Positions 51,538-62,898 of a DNA stretch of 64,000 bases are shown here, piece after piece; position 1 is the first letter of the stretch; each line of letters starts with the position of its first letter. The position numbers were made by a program, and so were the translations under genes. Source of the stretch: Tessaracoccus flavus (GTDB taxonomy: Bacteria; Actinomycetota; Actinomycetes; Propionibacteriales; Propionibacteriaceae). The stretch is from assembly GCF_001997295.1 (NCBI RefSeq), contig NZ_CP019605.1, forward strand, positions 620,001 to 684,000, given 5' to 3'. The notes below the pieces were generated by a model. It saw only the letters and a list, made by a program, of their open reading frames with translations, was not told where the DNA came from and did not search any database.

Positions 51538-51746
51538 GTTCTCGCGACCGCTCAGCACCGGTGAGCGCTCCCGGGCATGGCGGGGTCGCAGACGCCCACG
51601 CGGGGGGCGAACGGCCGCGAAATGGACAGGATGCGTGAGCTGATCTGCCGGTGAAAGCCGTAGTCCGACCCCGCTGAAGAGCGTTTGAACGAACGTGTTA
51701 GTTTTAGTCCACTCCCACCCCCGACGAAGCCAAGGAGCGGCTTGAT

Positions 51747-54005
51747 ATGAGCATGCCCACGCACACCGACGATTCGACCGCCCAAGCATGGGCGGGGTTC
51801 GAGTCCGGCCCGTGGCAAGACAGCGTGGATGTGCGCGACTTCATCCAGCGCAACTACACGCCCTACGAGGGTGACGACTCGTTCCTGTGCGGCCCGACGA
51901 AGCGCACGTGCCGCGTCTGGCAGACGATCGTCGACATGTTCCCGAAGGAGCGCGAGCGCGGCGTCTACGACGTCGACAACACGACGATCTCGCGCATCGA
52001 CGCCTTCGAGCCCGGCTACATCAACCGGGACGACACCCTCATCGTCGGTCTCCAGACCGATGCGCCGCTCAAGCGCGCGATGATCCCCAACGGCGGGTGG
52101 CGCATGGTGGAACAGGCGCTGGAGACCTACGGTTTCGAGGTCGACCCGATGATCCGGGAGATCTTCACCGTGCACCGCAAGACCCACAACGCCGGCGTCT
52201 TCGATGTCTACCCCGAGCAGGTCCGCAAGGCGCGCAGCAGCCACATCGTCACGGGACTTCCCGACGCCTACGGGCGCGGCCGCATCATCGGCGACTATCG
52301 CCGCGTCGCCCTCTACGGCGTCGACCGACTCATCCACGAACGCTCCCTGGACAAGCTCGCCCTCGACGGCGACTGGTCCACGGAGGAGGTCATCCGCACG
52401 CGCGAGGAGATGGCTGAGCAGATCCGCGCCCTTCAGGAACTCAAGCGGATGGGCGCGAGCTACGGCTTCGACCTCGGACGCCCGGCGGTGTCGGCGCGAG
52501 AGGCGGTGCAGTGGCTGTACTTCGCCTATCTCGGGGCGGTCAAGGAGCAGAACGGCGCCGCGATGTCGCTCGGCCGGACCTCGACCTTCCTCGACGTCTT
52601 CATCGAGCGCGACCTGGCCGCGGGGACGCTCACCGAGGAGCAGGCGCAAGAACTCATCGACGACTTCGTCATCAAGCTGCGCATCGTCCGGTTCCTGCGC
52701 ACTCCGGACTACGACGAGATCTTCTCGGGGGACCCGACGTGGGTGACCGAATCCATCGGCGGCGTCGGAGAGGACGGTCGCCCGCTCGTGACGAAGAACT
52801 CCTTCCGCATGCTGCAGACGCTGCACAACCTGGGACCGGCCCCCGAGCCGAACATGACGGTGCTGTGGAGCGACGCCCTCCCGCAGGGCTTCAAGGACTA
52901 CTGTGCGCGCACCTCGATCCAGACCTCGTCGGTGCAGTACGAATCCGACGACCTGCTGCGGTGCACGATGGGCGACGACGCAGGGATCGCCTGCTGCGTG
53001 TCGGGGATGGCCATCGGCAAGCAGATGCAGTTCTTCGGGGCGAGAGTGAACCTCGCCAAGGCGCTGCTCTACGCCATCAACGGCGGCCGTGACGAAAAGA
53101 CCGGCAAGCAGGTCGCGCCGCCCAGCGAACCGGTCTCGGGCGACGAACTCGACTACGACGACGTCATGCGCCGTTTTGACGCGACCATGTCCTGGCTTGC
53201 GCGCACCTACGTCGACGCACTCAACTGCATCCACTACATGCACGACAAGTACGCCTACGAGCGGCTCGAGATGGCGCTGCACGATCCGGACGTCATCCGG
53301 ACCATGGCGTGCGGTATCGCGGGTCTATCGGTCACGGCCGACTCGCTCTCGGCGATCCGCTTCGGAAAGGTGAAGCCGGTCCGCGACGAGACGGGGTTGG
53401 TCGTCGACTACGAGATCGAGGGCGATTTCCCCCACTTCGGCAACGACGACGACAGGGTCGACGCGATCGCGGTGGACCTGGTGAGCCGGTTCATGGAGAA
53501 GGTTCGCGCGTACCCCACGTACCGCAACGCGATCCACACCCAATCCGTCCTCACGATCACCTCCAACGTCATGTACGGCAAGTACACCGGAAGCACCCCC
53601 GACGGGCGGCGTGCGGGGGAGCCCTTCGCGCCCGGAGCGAACCCGATGAACGGCCGGGACAACCACGGGATGCTGGCTTCGGCCCTGTCCGTCGCCAAGC
53701 TCCCCTTCGCTGAGGCGCAGGACGGCATCTCGCTGACCAACACCATCGTTCCGCAGGGACTCGGGCGGACGCTCGGCGAGCAGGTGTCGGCGCTCAGCGG
53801 ACTCCTCGACGCCTACATGGGTGAGAACGGTTTCCACATGAACGTCAACGTGCTGAACCGCGACACCCTCTACGACGCCATGGAGAATCCGCAGAACTAC
53901 CCGCAACTCACCATTCGCGTGTCCGGGTATGCGGTCAACTTCGTGCGCCTGACCCGCGAGCAGCAACTCGACGTCATCTCCCGGACGTTCCACGAGCGCG
54001 TGTGA
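51747..54005 (+). CDS. pflB: Formate C-acetyltransferase (pyruvate formate-lyase)
   Basis: The 752-aa glycyl-radical enzyme converts pyruvate and CoA to acetyl-CoA and formate without oxygen. The catalytic cysteine pair is C416-C417 (GIACCVSGM) and the radical site is G727 in [15 protein letters not shown], both intact. The start and the [20 protein letters not shown] region match the family. The stop overlaps the activase gene (GTGA). No oxygen-response operator was recognised upstream; the 260-bp gap from fusA contains the fusA terminator. Confidence 0.95.
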   Translation: MSMPTHTDDSTAQAWAGFESGPWQDSVDVRDFIQRNYTPYEGDDSFLCGPTKRTCRVWQTIVDMFPKERERGVYDVDNTTISRIDAFEPGYINRDDTLIVGLQTDAPLKRAMIPNGGWRMVEQALETYGFEVDPMIREIFTVHRKTHNAGVFDVYPEQVRKARSSHIVTGLPDAYGRGRIIGDYRRVALYGVDRLIHERSLDKLALDGDWSTEEVIRTREEMAEQIRALQELKRMGASYGFDLGRPAVSAREAVQWLYFAYLGAVKEQNGAAMSLGRTSTFLDVFIERDLAAGTLTEEQAQELIDDFVIKLRIVRFLRTPDYDEIFSGDPTWVTESIGGVGEDGRPLVTKNSFRMLQTLHNLGPAPEPNMTVLWSDALPQGFKDYCARTSIQTSSVQYESDDLLRCTMGDDAGIACCVSGMAIGKQMQFFGARVNLAKALLYAINGGRDEKTGKQVAPPSEPVSGDELDYDDVMRRFDATMSWLARTYVDALNCIHYMHDKYAYERLEMALHDPDVIRTMACGIAGLSVTADSLSAIRFGKVKPVRDETGLVVDYEIEGDFPHFGNDDDRVDAIAVDLVSRFMEKVRAYPTYRNAIHTQSVLTITSNVMYGKYTGSTPDGRRAGEPFAPGANPMNGRDNHGMLASALSVAKLPFAEAQDGISLTNTIVPQGLGRTLGEQVSALSGLLDAYMGENGFHMNVNVLNRDTLYDAMENPQNYPQLTIRVSGYAVNFVRLTREQQLDVISRTFHERV

Positions 54006-54883
54006 CGGTGAGCATCGACGTTCGCGAAGGGGTCACGGGGGAATACCGGCCCGGCAGGTCCGCTGCCGTGGAGCGCCCCCGCGGCCGGGGTTTCGGCGAT
54101 CTGCCCGCGCTGCTCGAGTTGGGGCGCAGCGACGAACTGGCGGGTGTCCGTGACGGATCGGCCGCGTGGCTCCACTCGTGGGAGCTGGTCACCTCCGTGG
54201 ACGGGCCGGGCACGCGGCTCACGATCTTCCTCAACGGGTGTCCGCTGCGCTGCCAGTACTGCCACAACCCGGACACCATGCGCACCCGGCAGGGGCAGCT
54301 GGTCTCGCTCGAGGAGATCGTCGCGAAGCTTCACCGCTACCGCCGCGTCTTCCGCGCCACGCGAGGCGGCCTGACGATTTCGGGCGGCGAGCCGATGATG
54401 CAGCCGGCCTTCGTCCAGAGGCTGCTGCGCGCGGCGAAGGAACTGGGCATCCACACCGCGATGGACACCTCGGGCAATCTTGGCGGGAGGGTCAACTCCG
54501 AGATCATGGACGACCTGGACCTCGTCCTGCTCGACGTCAAGTCCGGTGACCCCGCGACATACCGGAGAGTAACCGGTGCCGACCTGGCGCCGACGCTGGA
54601 ATTCGGCGATCGTCTGTCCCGGGCGGGCGTGGAAACGTGGGTGCGCTTCGTGCTGGTGCCCGGGCTGACCGACGACGAGGCGAACGTGCGACTGGCCGCC
54701 CGCCACGTCGCAGCCTGGGGGAGCGTCTCGCGGGTCGAGGTGCTGCCCTTCCACCAGATGGGCCGGGACAAGTGGGCCAACCTCGGGCTCACCTACGAGC
54801 TGGAGGGTACGCAGCCCCCGACGCCCGAACTGCTGGAGCGGGTACGCGCTCAATTCCGCTCGGAGGGACTCACCGTCTACTGA
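54002..54883 (+). CDS. pflA: Pyruvate formate-lyase activating enzyme (radical SAM)
   Basis: The 293-aa protein has the radical-SAM cysteines C80, C84 and C87 in [15 protein letters not shown], preceded by [14 protein letters not shown] and followed by [14 protein letters not shown]. It installs the glycyl radical on PflB using S-adenosylmethionine. About 50 residues longer at the N-terminus than the E. coli enzyme; translation may start later, but the GTG at 54002 is coupled to the pflB stop. Its own TGA is the first base triplet of a 164-bp inverted-repeat element. Confidence 0.93.
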   Translation: MTVSIDVREGVTGEYRPGRSAAVERPRGRGFGDLPALLELGRSDELAGVRDGSAAWLHSWELVTSVDGPGTRLTIFLNGCPLRCQYCHNPDTMRTRQGQLVSLEEIVAKLHRYRRVFRATRGGLTISGGEPMMQPAFVQRLLRAAKELGIHTAMDTSGNLGGRVNSEIMDDLDLVLLDVKSGDPATYRRVTGADLAPTLEFGDRLSRAGVETWVRFVLVPGLTDDEANVRLAARHVAAWGSVSRVEVLPFHQMGRDKWANLGLTYELEGTQPPTPELLERVRAQFRSEGLTVY

Positions 54884-55044
54884 GCCTGGATCCACCGATT
54901 CCCCGTTGCTACGCGACCCCATGCAGGCACACCGGCATCGCCGATCACGCTCAAGGTACGCCCGGTAGCTCTTCGCGGCATCGTCTTGCCGGTGCACCCA
55001 CCTGGTGCCGCTCGCTGCGCGACCAATCGGTGCATCCAGGCTGA
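54881..55044. repeat. 164-bp element with 20-bp terminal inverted repeats
   Basis: The left end TGAGCCTGGATCCACCGATT (54881-54900) matches the reverse complement of the right end (55025-55044) at 18 of 20 positions. The interior has no gene. A further diverged copy of the end sequence (TGAGCCGGGATCCACGC on the minus strand) begins at the vapC stop codon at 55066. The left end's first 17 bases recur at the tauE stop codon at 9935. It looks like a small non-autonomous mobile or REP-type element. Confidence 0.65.
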
Positions 55045-55063
55045 GCTCAGCGTGGATCCCGGC

Positions 55064-55492
55064 TCAGGCCAGCGGGTTGTGGGTGCGCAGCGCCGGGAAG
55101 TACGAGTAGTCGCGATCCACGGTCCACAACTCCGTGATGCCATGGCCGAGGCAGATCGCCGCCACCCGGGCCTCGTGCATCTTCGGGCCGATCACACCCG
55201 GGGCGATGAGGGTGCTCAGCAACCTCAGGTGGTCGGCTGTTTCCGTCAGCGTCCTCACGTGGGGCAGCGACAGGAGGCTCTGTACCGCGGCCAGCGCAGT
55301 GTCTGGACTCGTCGGCGGCACGTAGCCATGGGGGTGGGTCACAGTGCTGAGGAACTCGTTGACGCAGGCCCAGGGGACGGCGAACGGAACCGGTTCTGCC
55401 GCCAGGGTGGTGAGCGTCGCCAGCGCCCTCTCGTGATGGGGGCTGTCAGCCCGGTGGGCGTAGACCAGCAACGGTGCGTCGAGCGCGATCAC
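55064..55492 (-). CDS. vapC: VapC-family PIN-domain toxin
   Basis: The 142-aa PIN ribonuclease has acidic residues Asp5 (MIALDAPLLVYA), Glu46 (CVNEFLS), Glu107 (HEARVAAI, where Asp is more usual) and Asp126/Asp128 (TVDRDYS). It probably cleaves RNA when released from its antitoxin. Start overlaps the antitoxin stop by four bases. Confidence 0.87.
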   Translation of the reverse strand: MIALDAPLLVYAHRADSPHHERALATLTTLAAEPVPFAVPWACVNEFLSTVTHPHGYVPPTSPDTALAAVQSLLSLPHVRTLTETADHLRLLSTLIAPGVIGPKMHEARVAAICLGHGITELWTVDRDYSYFPALRTHNPLA

Positions 55493-55719
55493 GGCGTCCC
55501 ACCCGGCCGGTCGGTCGTCGACGCCTGAGGTTGAGCCAAGCCCTGCCCGTCCTGCGTGACCCAGTTGAAGTCGACGCGCGCGGGTCGCTCGCGCCTGTTC
55601 AGTTCAGCTTCGAGCCCGGCGATCACCAGATCCCGCAGGGTGGTGCCCGGCCCGCCAGAGGCGACGAACCTCTTCGCTCGGACGGCGAGGGCGTCAGGGA
55701 TGTCGATCGTGGTCTTCAT
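55489..55719 (-). CDS. vapB: VapB-family antitoxin
   Basis: The 76-aa protein starts MKTTIDIPDALAVRAKRFVA, the ribbon-helix-helix-like N-terminus of type II antitoxins, then LRDLVIAGLEAELNRRE, and a flexible C-terminus that should wrap the toxin. GGGAG precedes the ATG. The pair is inserted between pflBA and tuf on the opposite strand. Confidence 0.85.
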   Translation of the reverse strand: MKTTIDIPDALAVRAKRFVASGGPGTTLRDLVIAGLEAELNRRERPARVDFNWVTQDGQGLAQPQASTTDRPGGTP

Positions 55720-55727
55720 GCGTCTCC

Positions 55728-55754
55728 CGTATCGGTGGAACCGTATAACCGTAT
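55728..55754. promoter_or_regulatory. Probable vapBC autoregulatory operator
   Basis: Two adjacent perfect 8-bp copies AACCGTAT (55739-55746, 55747-55754) and a related CCGTATCGG at 55729 lie just upstream of vapB. Tandem repeats at this spot are typical binding sites of antitoxin-toxin complexes. Confidence 0.55.
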
Positions 55755-55795
55755 CAAGGGTTTCACGCTCAGATGGCGCAATGGGGACTACCGGT

Positions 55796-55823
55796 TTGAC
55801 TCAGGACGGTGAGCCGTTAGGAT
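55796..55823 (+). promoter_or_regulatory. Candidate promoter of tuf
   Basis: TTGACT (55796-55801), a 16-bp spacer and TAGGAT (55818-55823), giving tuf its own promoter with a leader of about 120 nt. Confidence 0.6.
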
Positions 55824-55948
55824 TATGAAGGTTGATTCGAATGGGGCCATGTGTCTCGTCGATAACGCTGAGAAAATTCGCCTCGCACCCGCGAGGTGCG
55901 AACACACGTCGCCACGCAACAGCGTGGTGTAATCCAGGAGGAGCCCTC

Positions 55949-57142
<1,194 letters not shown>

Positions 57143-57158
57143 TCTGACACCCGCGCCC

Positions 57159-57194
57159 AGAGGGGCCGTGCAGCATCTGCTGCACGGCCCCTCT
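57159..57194 (+). terminator. Intrinsic terminator after tuf
   Basis: AGAGGGGCCGTGCAGCA and TGCTGCACGGCCCCTCT form a 17-bp perfect inverted repeat. Confidence 0.85.
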
Positions 57195-57214
57195 GCCGTT
57201 TCCGGCCCGTCGGT

Positions 57215-57806
57215 CGTCATGGGTCCCTGAGCAGGGCCGGCTCGCTTTGCGAGCAGCCCGTCCGTCGCGATTGGTCCCTGAGCAGGGCCAGCTCGCTTTG
57301 CGAGCTGCCCGTCCGTCGAAGGGTTGCGGCCGGTGATTGATCGCCGCCCTGTGGTCGGGGGCGGCGGTAGGGATCGGGGCCGTTACCCTTCGACAAGCTC
57401 AGGGAGCAGCGTGGTCGGGGGCGGCGGTAGGGAGCGGGCCGTTACCCTTCGACAAGCTCAGGGAACTTGATCCCTGAGCAGGGCCAGCTCGCTTTGCGAG
57501 CAGCCCGTCCGCCGAAGGGTTGCGGCCGGTGGTTGATCGCCGCCCTGTGGTCGGGGGCGGCGGTAGGGATCGGGGCCGTTACCCTTCGACAGGCTCAGGG
57601 GGCAGCGTGGTCGGGGGCGGCGGTGGGGATCGGGGCCGTTACCCTTCGACAAGCTCAGGGGGCAGCGTGGTCGGGGGCGGCGGTAGGGATCGGGGCCGTT
57701 ACCCTTCGACAAGCTCAGGGAGCAGCGTGGTCGGGGGCGTCGGTAGGGATCGGGGCCGTTACCCTTCGACAAGCTCAGGGAGCAGCGTGGTCGGGGGCGG
57801 CGGTAG
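57215..57806. repeat. Composite tandem array with 60-bp unit
   Basis: Copies of GTGGTCGGGGGCGGCGGTA begin at 57351 and 57411, then at 57547, 57607, 57667, 57727 and 57787, exactly 60 bp apart within each block. Each unit includes ACCCTTCGACAAGCTCAGGG. Each block is led by a segment starting GGTCCCTGAGCAGGG or GATCCCTGAGCAGGG and containing the stem CAGCTCGCTTTGCGAGCTG. Because 60 is a multiple of three, all frames stay open over the array, but none looks like a gene. Confidence 0.92.
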
Positions 57807-57839
57807 GTCAACAACATCGTGATGTTCCGCACGCGCTGA
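57807..57839 (+). pseudogene. Remnant of an FNNLTYLPF-domain gene
   Basis: The 33 bp read VNNIVMFRTR-stop, matching the last residues of the domain (VFNNIVKFR in GH3, VFNNMVMFRR at 16.5 kb). Everything upstream is replaced by the 60-bp array, and a hairpin like that of the 16.5-kb copy follows. The match is short but supported by the shared downstream structure. Confidence 0.6.
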
Positions 57840-57857
57840 CCACCACGTGACAGGGAA

Positions 57858-57887
57858 GGGCCCCGCCGATCGGATTGGCGGGGCCCT
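57858..57887. terminator. Hairpin between the domain remnant and glnS
   Basis: AGGGCCCCGCC and GGCGGGGCCCT, 11-bp perfect stem; also serves the convergent glnS. Confidence 0.7.
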
Positions 57888-57915
57888 CGTCGCGACCTGG
57901 CTGAGGTGAGGGTGG

Positions 57916-59592
57916 TCAGCCGCGCTTCTGGATCGCAGCCCACTCGTCGCGCAGCCCAACGGTGCGATGGAAGAGCATCGGGTGGTCGAGATCGGCTGCG
58001 AAGTAGCCCAACCTCTCGAACTGCACCACCTCGCCGGGACGCACATCGGCGAGTGCGCCCTCGACCTTGCAGCCGGCGACCTCCTCGCGTGAGTTCGGGT
58101 TCAGGTCGTCCAGGGCCTCGCCCGTGCGCTCGCCCGGGGCTTCGGCGCTGAACAGACGGTCGTAGAGGAAGACCTTGGCGTCCTGGGCGTGGGCCGCGGA
58201 CACCCAGTGCATGGTGGACTTCACGCGCCGGTTGTCGGGCGCGTTGCCGCCCTTGGTCTCTGGGTCGTGGGTGGCCAGCACCTCGACGATCGCGCCGTCG
58301 TCGTCCTTGACCACATCGGTGGCGGTCACGAAGTAGGCGCCGCGCAGGCGCACCTCCCGGCCGGGGGAGAGGCGGAAGTACTTCGGTGGAGGCACCTCCT
58401 GGAAGTCGTCCTGCTCGATCCAGAGCTCTCCGCTGAAGGGGACCAGCCGGGTGCCGTCCTCGGGGCGCTCGGGGTTGTTCGCGAGCTCGAAGTGCTCGAC
58501 GACAGGGGCGCCCGAGGCGTCGGTGGGCCAGTTGGTGATGCGCAGCTTGAGCGGCTTGAGCACCGCCATCCGTCGCTGGGCCGTCGCGTTGAGTTCCCGC
58601 CTCACATACGACTCGAGGGCCTCGATCGACTGGCGCGAATTGGTCCGCGTGGTGCCCACTTCGCGGCAGAAGGAACGAATCGCGACCGGCGGGTAGCCTC
58701 GGCGCCGTAGCCCTCTGAGCGTCGGCATCCGCGGGTCGTCCCAGCCGTCCACCAGGCCGTCCATGACCAGCTTGGCCAGCCGTCGCTTGGACGTGACGGT
58801 GTGGGTCAGCTCGAGGCGCGCGAACTCGTACTGCCGCGGAGCATCGGGGATGGCGAGCTTCGTGAGGAACCAGTCGTAGAGCGGTCGGTGCGACTCGAAC
58901 TCCAGCGTGCAGAGCGAGTGCGTGACGCCCTCGATGGCGTCGGACTGTCCGTGGGCCCAGTCGTAGGTGGGGTAGATGGACCAGGTGTCTCCCGTGCGGT
59001 GGTGCGGGACCCTGCGGATGCGGTACATGATCGGGTCGCGCAGCTGCATGTTCTCGTGATTCATGTCGATCTTCGCCCGGAGCACCCGCGACCCGTCGGC
59101 GTACTCGCCGTCCTTCATCCGCCGGAACAGAGCGAGGTTCTCATCGACCGGGCGGTCCCGGAACGGGGAGTTGATCCCGCGCTTGCCATAGCCGCCGCGG
59201 CCGGCGGAGATGGCCTCGCCGTCCTGGTCGTCGACGTAGGCCAGCCCCTTCTCGATCAGCTCCTCGGCCCAGCGGTAGAGCTGGTCGAAGTAGTCCGAGG
59301 CGTAGCGCACGTCCGCAGGTTCGTAGCCGAGCCACTCGATGTCGGAGATGATGCCGTCGACGAAGCTGCTCTCCTCGGTTTCGGGGTTGGTGTCGTCGAG
59401 GCGCAACACGCAGATGCCGCCGAAGTCCGCAGCCACCCCGAAGTCGACGACGATCGCCTTCGCGTGGCCGATGTGGAGGTAACCGTTCGGTTCGGGTGGG
59501 AACCGCGTCTGTACGCGCCCGCCGCGCCGGCCCTGTTCGACGTCCGCTCGCACGGCGTCGTAGATGAAGTTCGAGGGCATCGCGTCGGTCAT
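57916..59592 (-). CDS. glnS: Glutamine--tRNA ligase
   Basis: The 558-aa class I synthetase has FPPEPNGYLHIGHAK (HIGH motif), RLDDTNPETEE, and the KMSKS-like TVTSKRRLAKLVMDG, followed by the anticodon-binding beta-barrels. It charges tRNA-Gln directly. Many Actinobacteria lack GlnRS and use GluRS plus GatCAB, so its presence next to gltX is notable. TAACTT lies seven bases before the ATG at 59592 with no Shine-Dalgarno, suggesting leaderless transcription. Confidence 0.93.
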   Translation of the reverse strand: MTDAMPSNFIYDAVRADVEQGRRGGRVQTRFPPEPNGYLHIGHAKAIVVDFGVAADFGGICVLRLDDTNPETEESSFVDGIISDIEWLGYEPADVRYASDYFDQLYRWAEELIEKGLAYVDDQDGEAISAGRGGYGKRGINSPFRDRPVDENLALFRRMKDGEYADGSRVLRAKIDMNHENMQLRDPIMYRIRRVPHHRTGDTWSIYPTYDWAHGQSDAIEGVTHSLCTLEFESHRPLYDWFLTKLAIPDAPRQYEFARLELTHTVTSKRRLAKLVMDGLVDGWDDPRMPTLRGLRRRGYPPVAIRSFCREVGTTRTNSRQSIEALESYVRRELNATAQRRMAVLKPLKLRITNWPTDASGAPVVEHFELANNPERPEDGTRLVPFSGELWIEQDDFQEVPPPKYFRLSPGREVRLRGAYFVTATDVVKDDDGAIVEVLATHDPETKGGNAPDNRRVKSTMHWVSAAHAQDAKVFLYDRLFSAEAPGERTGEALDDLNPNSREEVAGCKVEGALADVRPGEVVQFERLGYFAADLDHPMLFHRTVGLRDEWAAIQKRG

Positions 59593-59623
59593 GCTCGGTA
59601 AGTTAGCACGCCTCGTCCCAGGC

Positions 59624-60214
59624 TCAGCCGCGGACGAGGGCGTCCAGTCCGAGGAGGATGGCCACGGGGATCGCGATCATCACGGCCATCACCAGGAGGA
59701 TCAGCCCTCCCACGGCAATCCAGTAGCGCAGCGAGGCCTTCTTCACCAGCTCCCGGTTCTCGATCGTGCGGTTGAGCAGACGCAGGTTCTTCTTGTTGGC
59801 GCGGAACGTCACGTCGAAGAGGGCGCCGACGAAGGGCACCATTCCCAGCAGCCAGTCCACGACCGAATTGCCGACCATCCGGGCCACCACGGGGACGGGT
59901 GCGCGGAGCCGGATCGCGTCGATGAGCACGACCCCGCCGAACGCTGCACCGACGGCGGTGCCCGCCCAGGGGATCAGGGACAGGAGCGGGTCGACGCCGA
60001 TGCGCACCTGGGTGCCGGGCACCTGGACGAGGTCGTCGAGTACATAGCTGAACGCGCGCGTCATCCGCGCAGGCCTCGGGACCTCGCCGAGGTGGGCCTT
60101 GGCCTCGTCGCGCCTGGCTTTCAACGTCGGGTCGGTCCCTGTCCCTGCGAGGGCCTGCTCGGCGGCCTTGCGGGCGCGGTCGATCGCCGAGCCCTGCGTC
60201 GGTTCGAGTGTCAT
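59624..60214 (-). CDS. DUF4112-like membrane protein
   Basis: The 196-aa protein has a basic N-terminus, then VRIGVDPLLSLIPWAGTAVG, a hydrophobic helix, RMVGNSVVDWLLGMVPFVGA, LFDVTFRANKKNLRLLNR and a final membrane helix. This order of motifs matches DUF4112 proteins, whose function is unknown. ATG 60214 faces the gltX start 79 bp away. Its stop codon lies in TGAGCCTGG, the start of the sequence found at the pflA and tauE stops. Confidence 0.75.
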   Translation of the reverse strand: MTLEPTQGSAIDRARKAAEQALAGTGTDPTLKARRDEAKAHLGEVPRPARMTRAFSYVLDDLVQVPGTQVRIGVDPLLSLIPWAGTAVGAAFGGVVLIDAIRLRAPVPVVARMVGNSVVDWLLGMVPFVGALFDVTFRANKKNLRLLNRTIENRELVKKASLRYWIAVGGLILLVMAVMIAIPVAILLGLDALVRG

Positions 60215-60293
60215 AGGCCAAGAATGCCTCACGCTGCAGCCATCGGTCGGCGTTGGCCCCGCCGTGAGGCCGGACCGTATGCTGAGGGGCACT

Positions 60294-61760
<1,467 letters not shown>

Positions 61761-61769
61761 CCCGGCCAG

Positions 61770-61889
61770 CGCCAATCGGGAGACCAGGACGCCAACCGTC
61801 CCGCCGTCGCGCCAACGAGTATCAGCGACGCCCGCGAGGTATCGGGGGCGTCGCTGAGTCCGGTCGGCGAAGCGGGCTGTCGGTTGGCG
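61770..61889. repeat. CGCCAAC array-hairpin element D (3 left units, 2 right units)
   Basis: Left units at 61770 (CGCCAAT), 61790 and 61810; 6 nt; hairpin 61823-61856 with a perfect 12-bp stem (CAGCGACGCCCG / CGGGCGTCGCTG type, loop CGAGGTAT); 6 nt; GTCGGCG; 13 nt; GTTGGCG ending at 61889. Lies between gltX and a convergent gene. Confidence 0.9.
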
Positions 61890-61920
61890 TCTGTGAGGAT
61901 CGCTGGCGGCGCGGCGGGAC

Positions 61921-62877
61921 TCAGCCCCGGCCGTGCTCGGAGCGCCAGTTGGCGAGGTCGGGTCCCTTGGGAACGATGCTCAATGGGTTCAGATCCGTGT
62001 GCACGACGTAGTAGTGCGCCTTGATCTGCTCGAAGTCGACGTTGTCGCCGAAGCCGGGCGTCTGGAAGAGATCCCGGGCGTAGCCCCACAGGTTCGGCAT
62101 CTCGGTCAGCTTGTTGCGATTGCACTTGAAGTGGCCGTGGTAGACGGGGTCGAAGCGCACCAGGGTGGTGAACAACCTTACGTCCGCCTCGGTGATCTGC
62201 TCGCCCATGAGGTAACGACGCTCGGCGAGGCGCTCTTCGAGCCAGTCCATCGCGGTCCACAGCCGGTCGTAGGCCGCGTCGTAGGCCTCCTGCGAACCCG
62301 CGAAACCGCACCGGTAGACGCCGTTGTTTACTTCGGTGTAGATCCGCTGCATCACGTCGTCCATCTCGTCACGGAGTTCGTCCGGCCAGAGGTTAGGGGC
62401 GTCGGCCTTGTGGAACTGCTTCCACTCGACGTAGAAGTCCTCGGTGATCTGCGGGAAGTTGTTGGTCACCACCTCGCCTGTGGTCTCGTCGACGATGGCC
62501 GGGACGGTGATGCCACGGTCGTAGCCGGGGAAGCGCCGCTCGTAGGCCTCCTTCAGCTTCGCGATGCCCAGGACCGGGTCCACTCCACCCGGGTCGAGGT
62601 CGAACGTCCAGGAGTCCTCGTCGTGGGTGGGGCCGGGATTACCCATGGAGATGACCTGGTCGAGCCCCAACAGGTCGCGCACGATGATCGCGCGGTTGGC
62701 CCACGGGCAGGCGTAGGCGGCGACCAGGCGGTAGCGGTGGGGCTCGACGGGGTAGTCGTCGGTTCCTTCGCGCGGCTCGGCCACGATCCGCGTCTCGATG
62801 TAGCGCGAGTCCCGGTTGAATTCCTTGCCCTTGACGGAGTAGACGCCGCCCTTGCTGTGTTCATTGCGTTCGCTCAT
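61921..62877 (-). CDS. Glutathione S-transferase family protein, glutathionyl-hydroquinone reductase-like
   Basis: The 318-aa protein matches the omega-like Xi class (YqjG/ECM4): RYIETRIVAEPREGTDDYPV, AYACPWANRAIIVRDLLGL with the catalytic Cys of CPWA, WTFDLDPGG, TVPAIVDE.TGEVVTNNF, and the all-helical C-domain with VRFDPVYHGHFKCNRN. The family reduces glutathionyl-hydroquinones. Actinobacteria generally use mycothiol, so the thiol partner here is uncertain. TAAACT lies six bases before the ATG, without a Shine-Dalgarno. Confidence 0.87.
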   Translation of the reverse strand: MSERNEHSKGGVYSVKGKEFNRDSRYIETRIVAEPREGTDDYPVEPHRYRLVAAYACPWANRAIIVRDLLGLDQVISMGNPGPTHDEDSWTFDLDPGGVDPVLGIAKLKEAYERRFPGYDRGITVPAIVDETTGEVVTNNFPQITEDFYVEWKQFHKADAPNLWPDELRDEMDDVMQRIYTEVNNGVYRCGFAGSQEAYDAAYDRLWTAMDWLEERLAERRYLMGEQITEADVRLFTTLVRFDPVYHGHFKCNRNKLTEMPNLWGYARDLFQTPGFGDNVDFEQIKAHYYVVHTDLNPLSIVPKGPDLANWRSEHGRG

Positions 62878-62898
62878 GGAAATAGTTTAGCATTCAAC

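Noticed and set aside
51680..51746. TTGAAC (51685) as the -35 of a pflB promoter
   Set aside because: No -10 hexamer lies at 16-18 bp; the TTTAGT that catches the eye is only 11 bp away.
55474..55812. Plus-strand open frame opposite vapB
   Set aside because: It is antisense to the well-supported antitoxin gene and overlaps its operator.
57458..57943. Repetitive long open frames on both strands across the 60-bp array
   Set aside because: A 60-bp period keeps every frame open by arithmetic. The products are pure repeats without start signals or family similarity.
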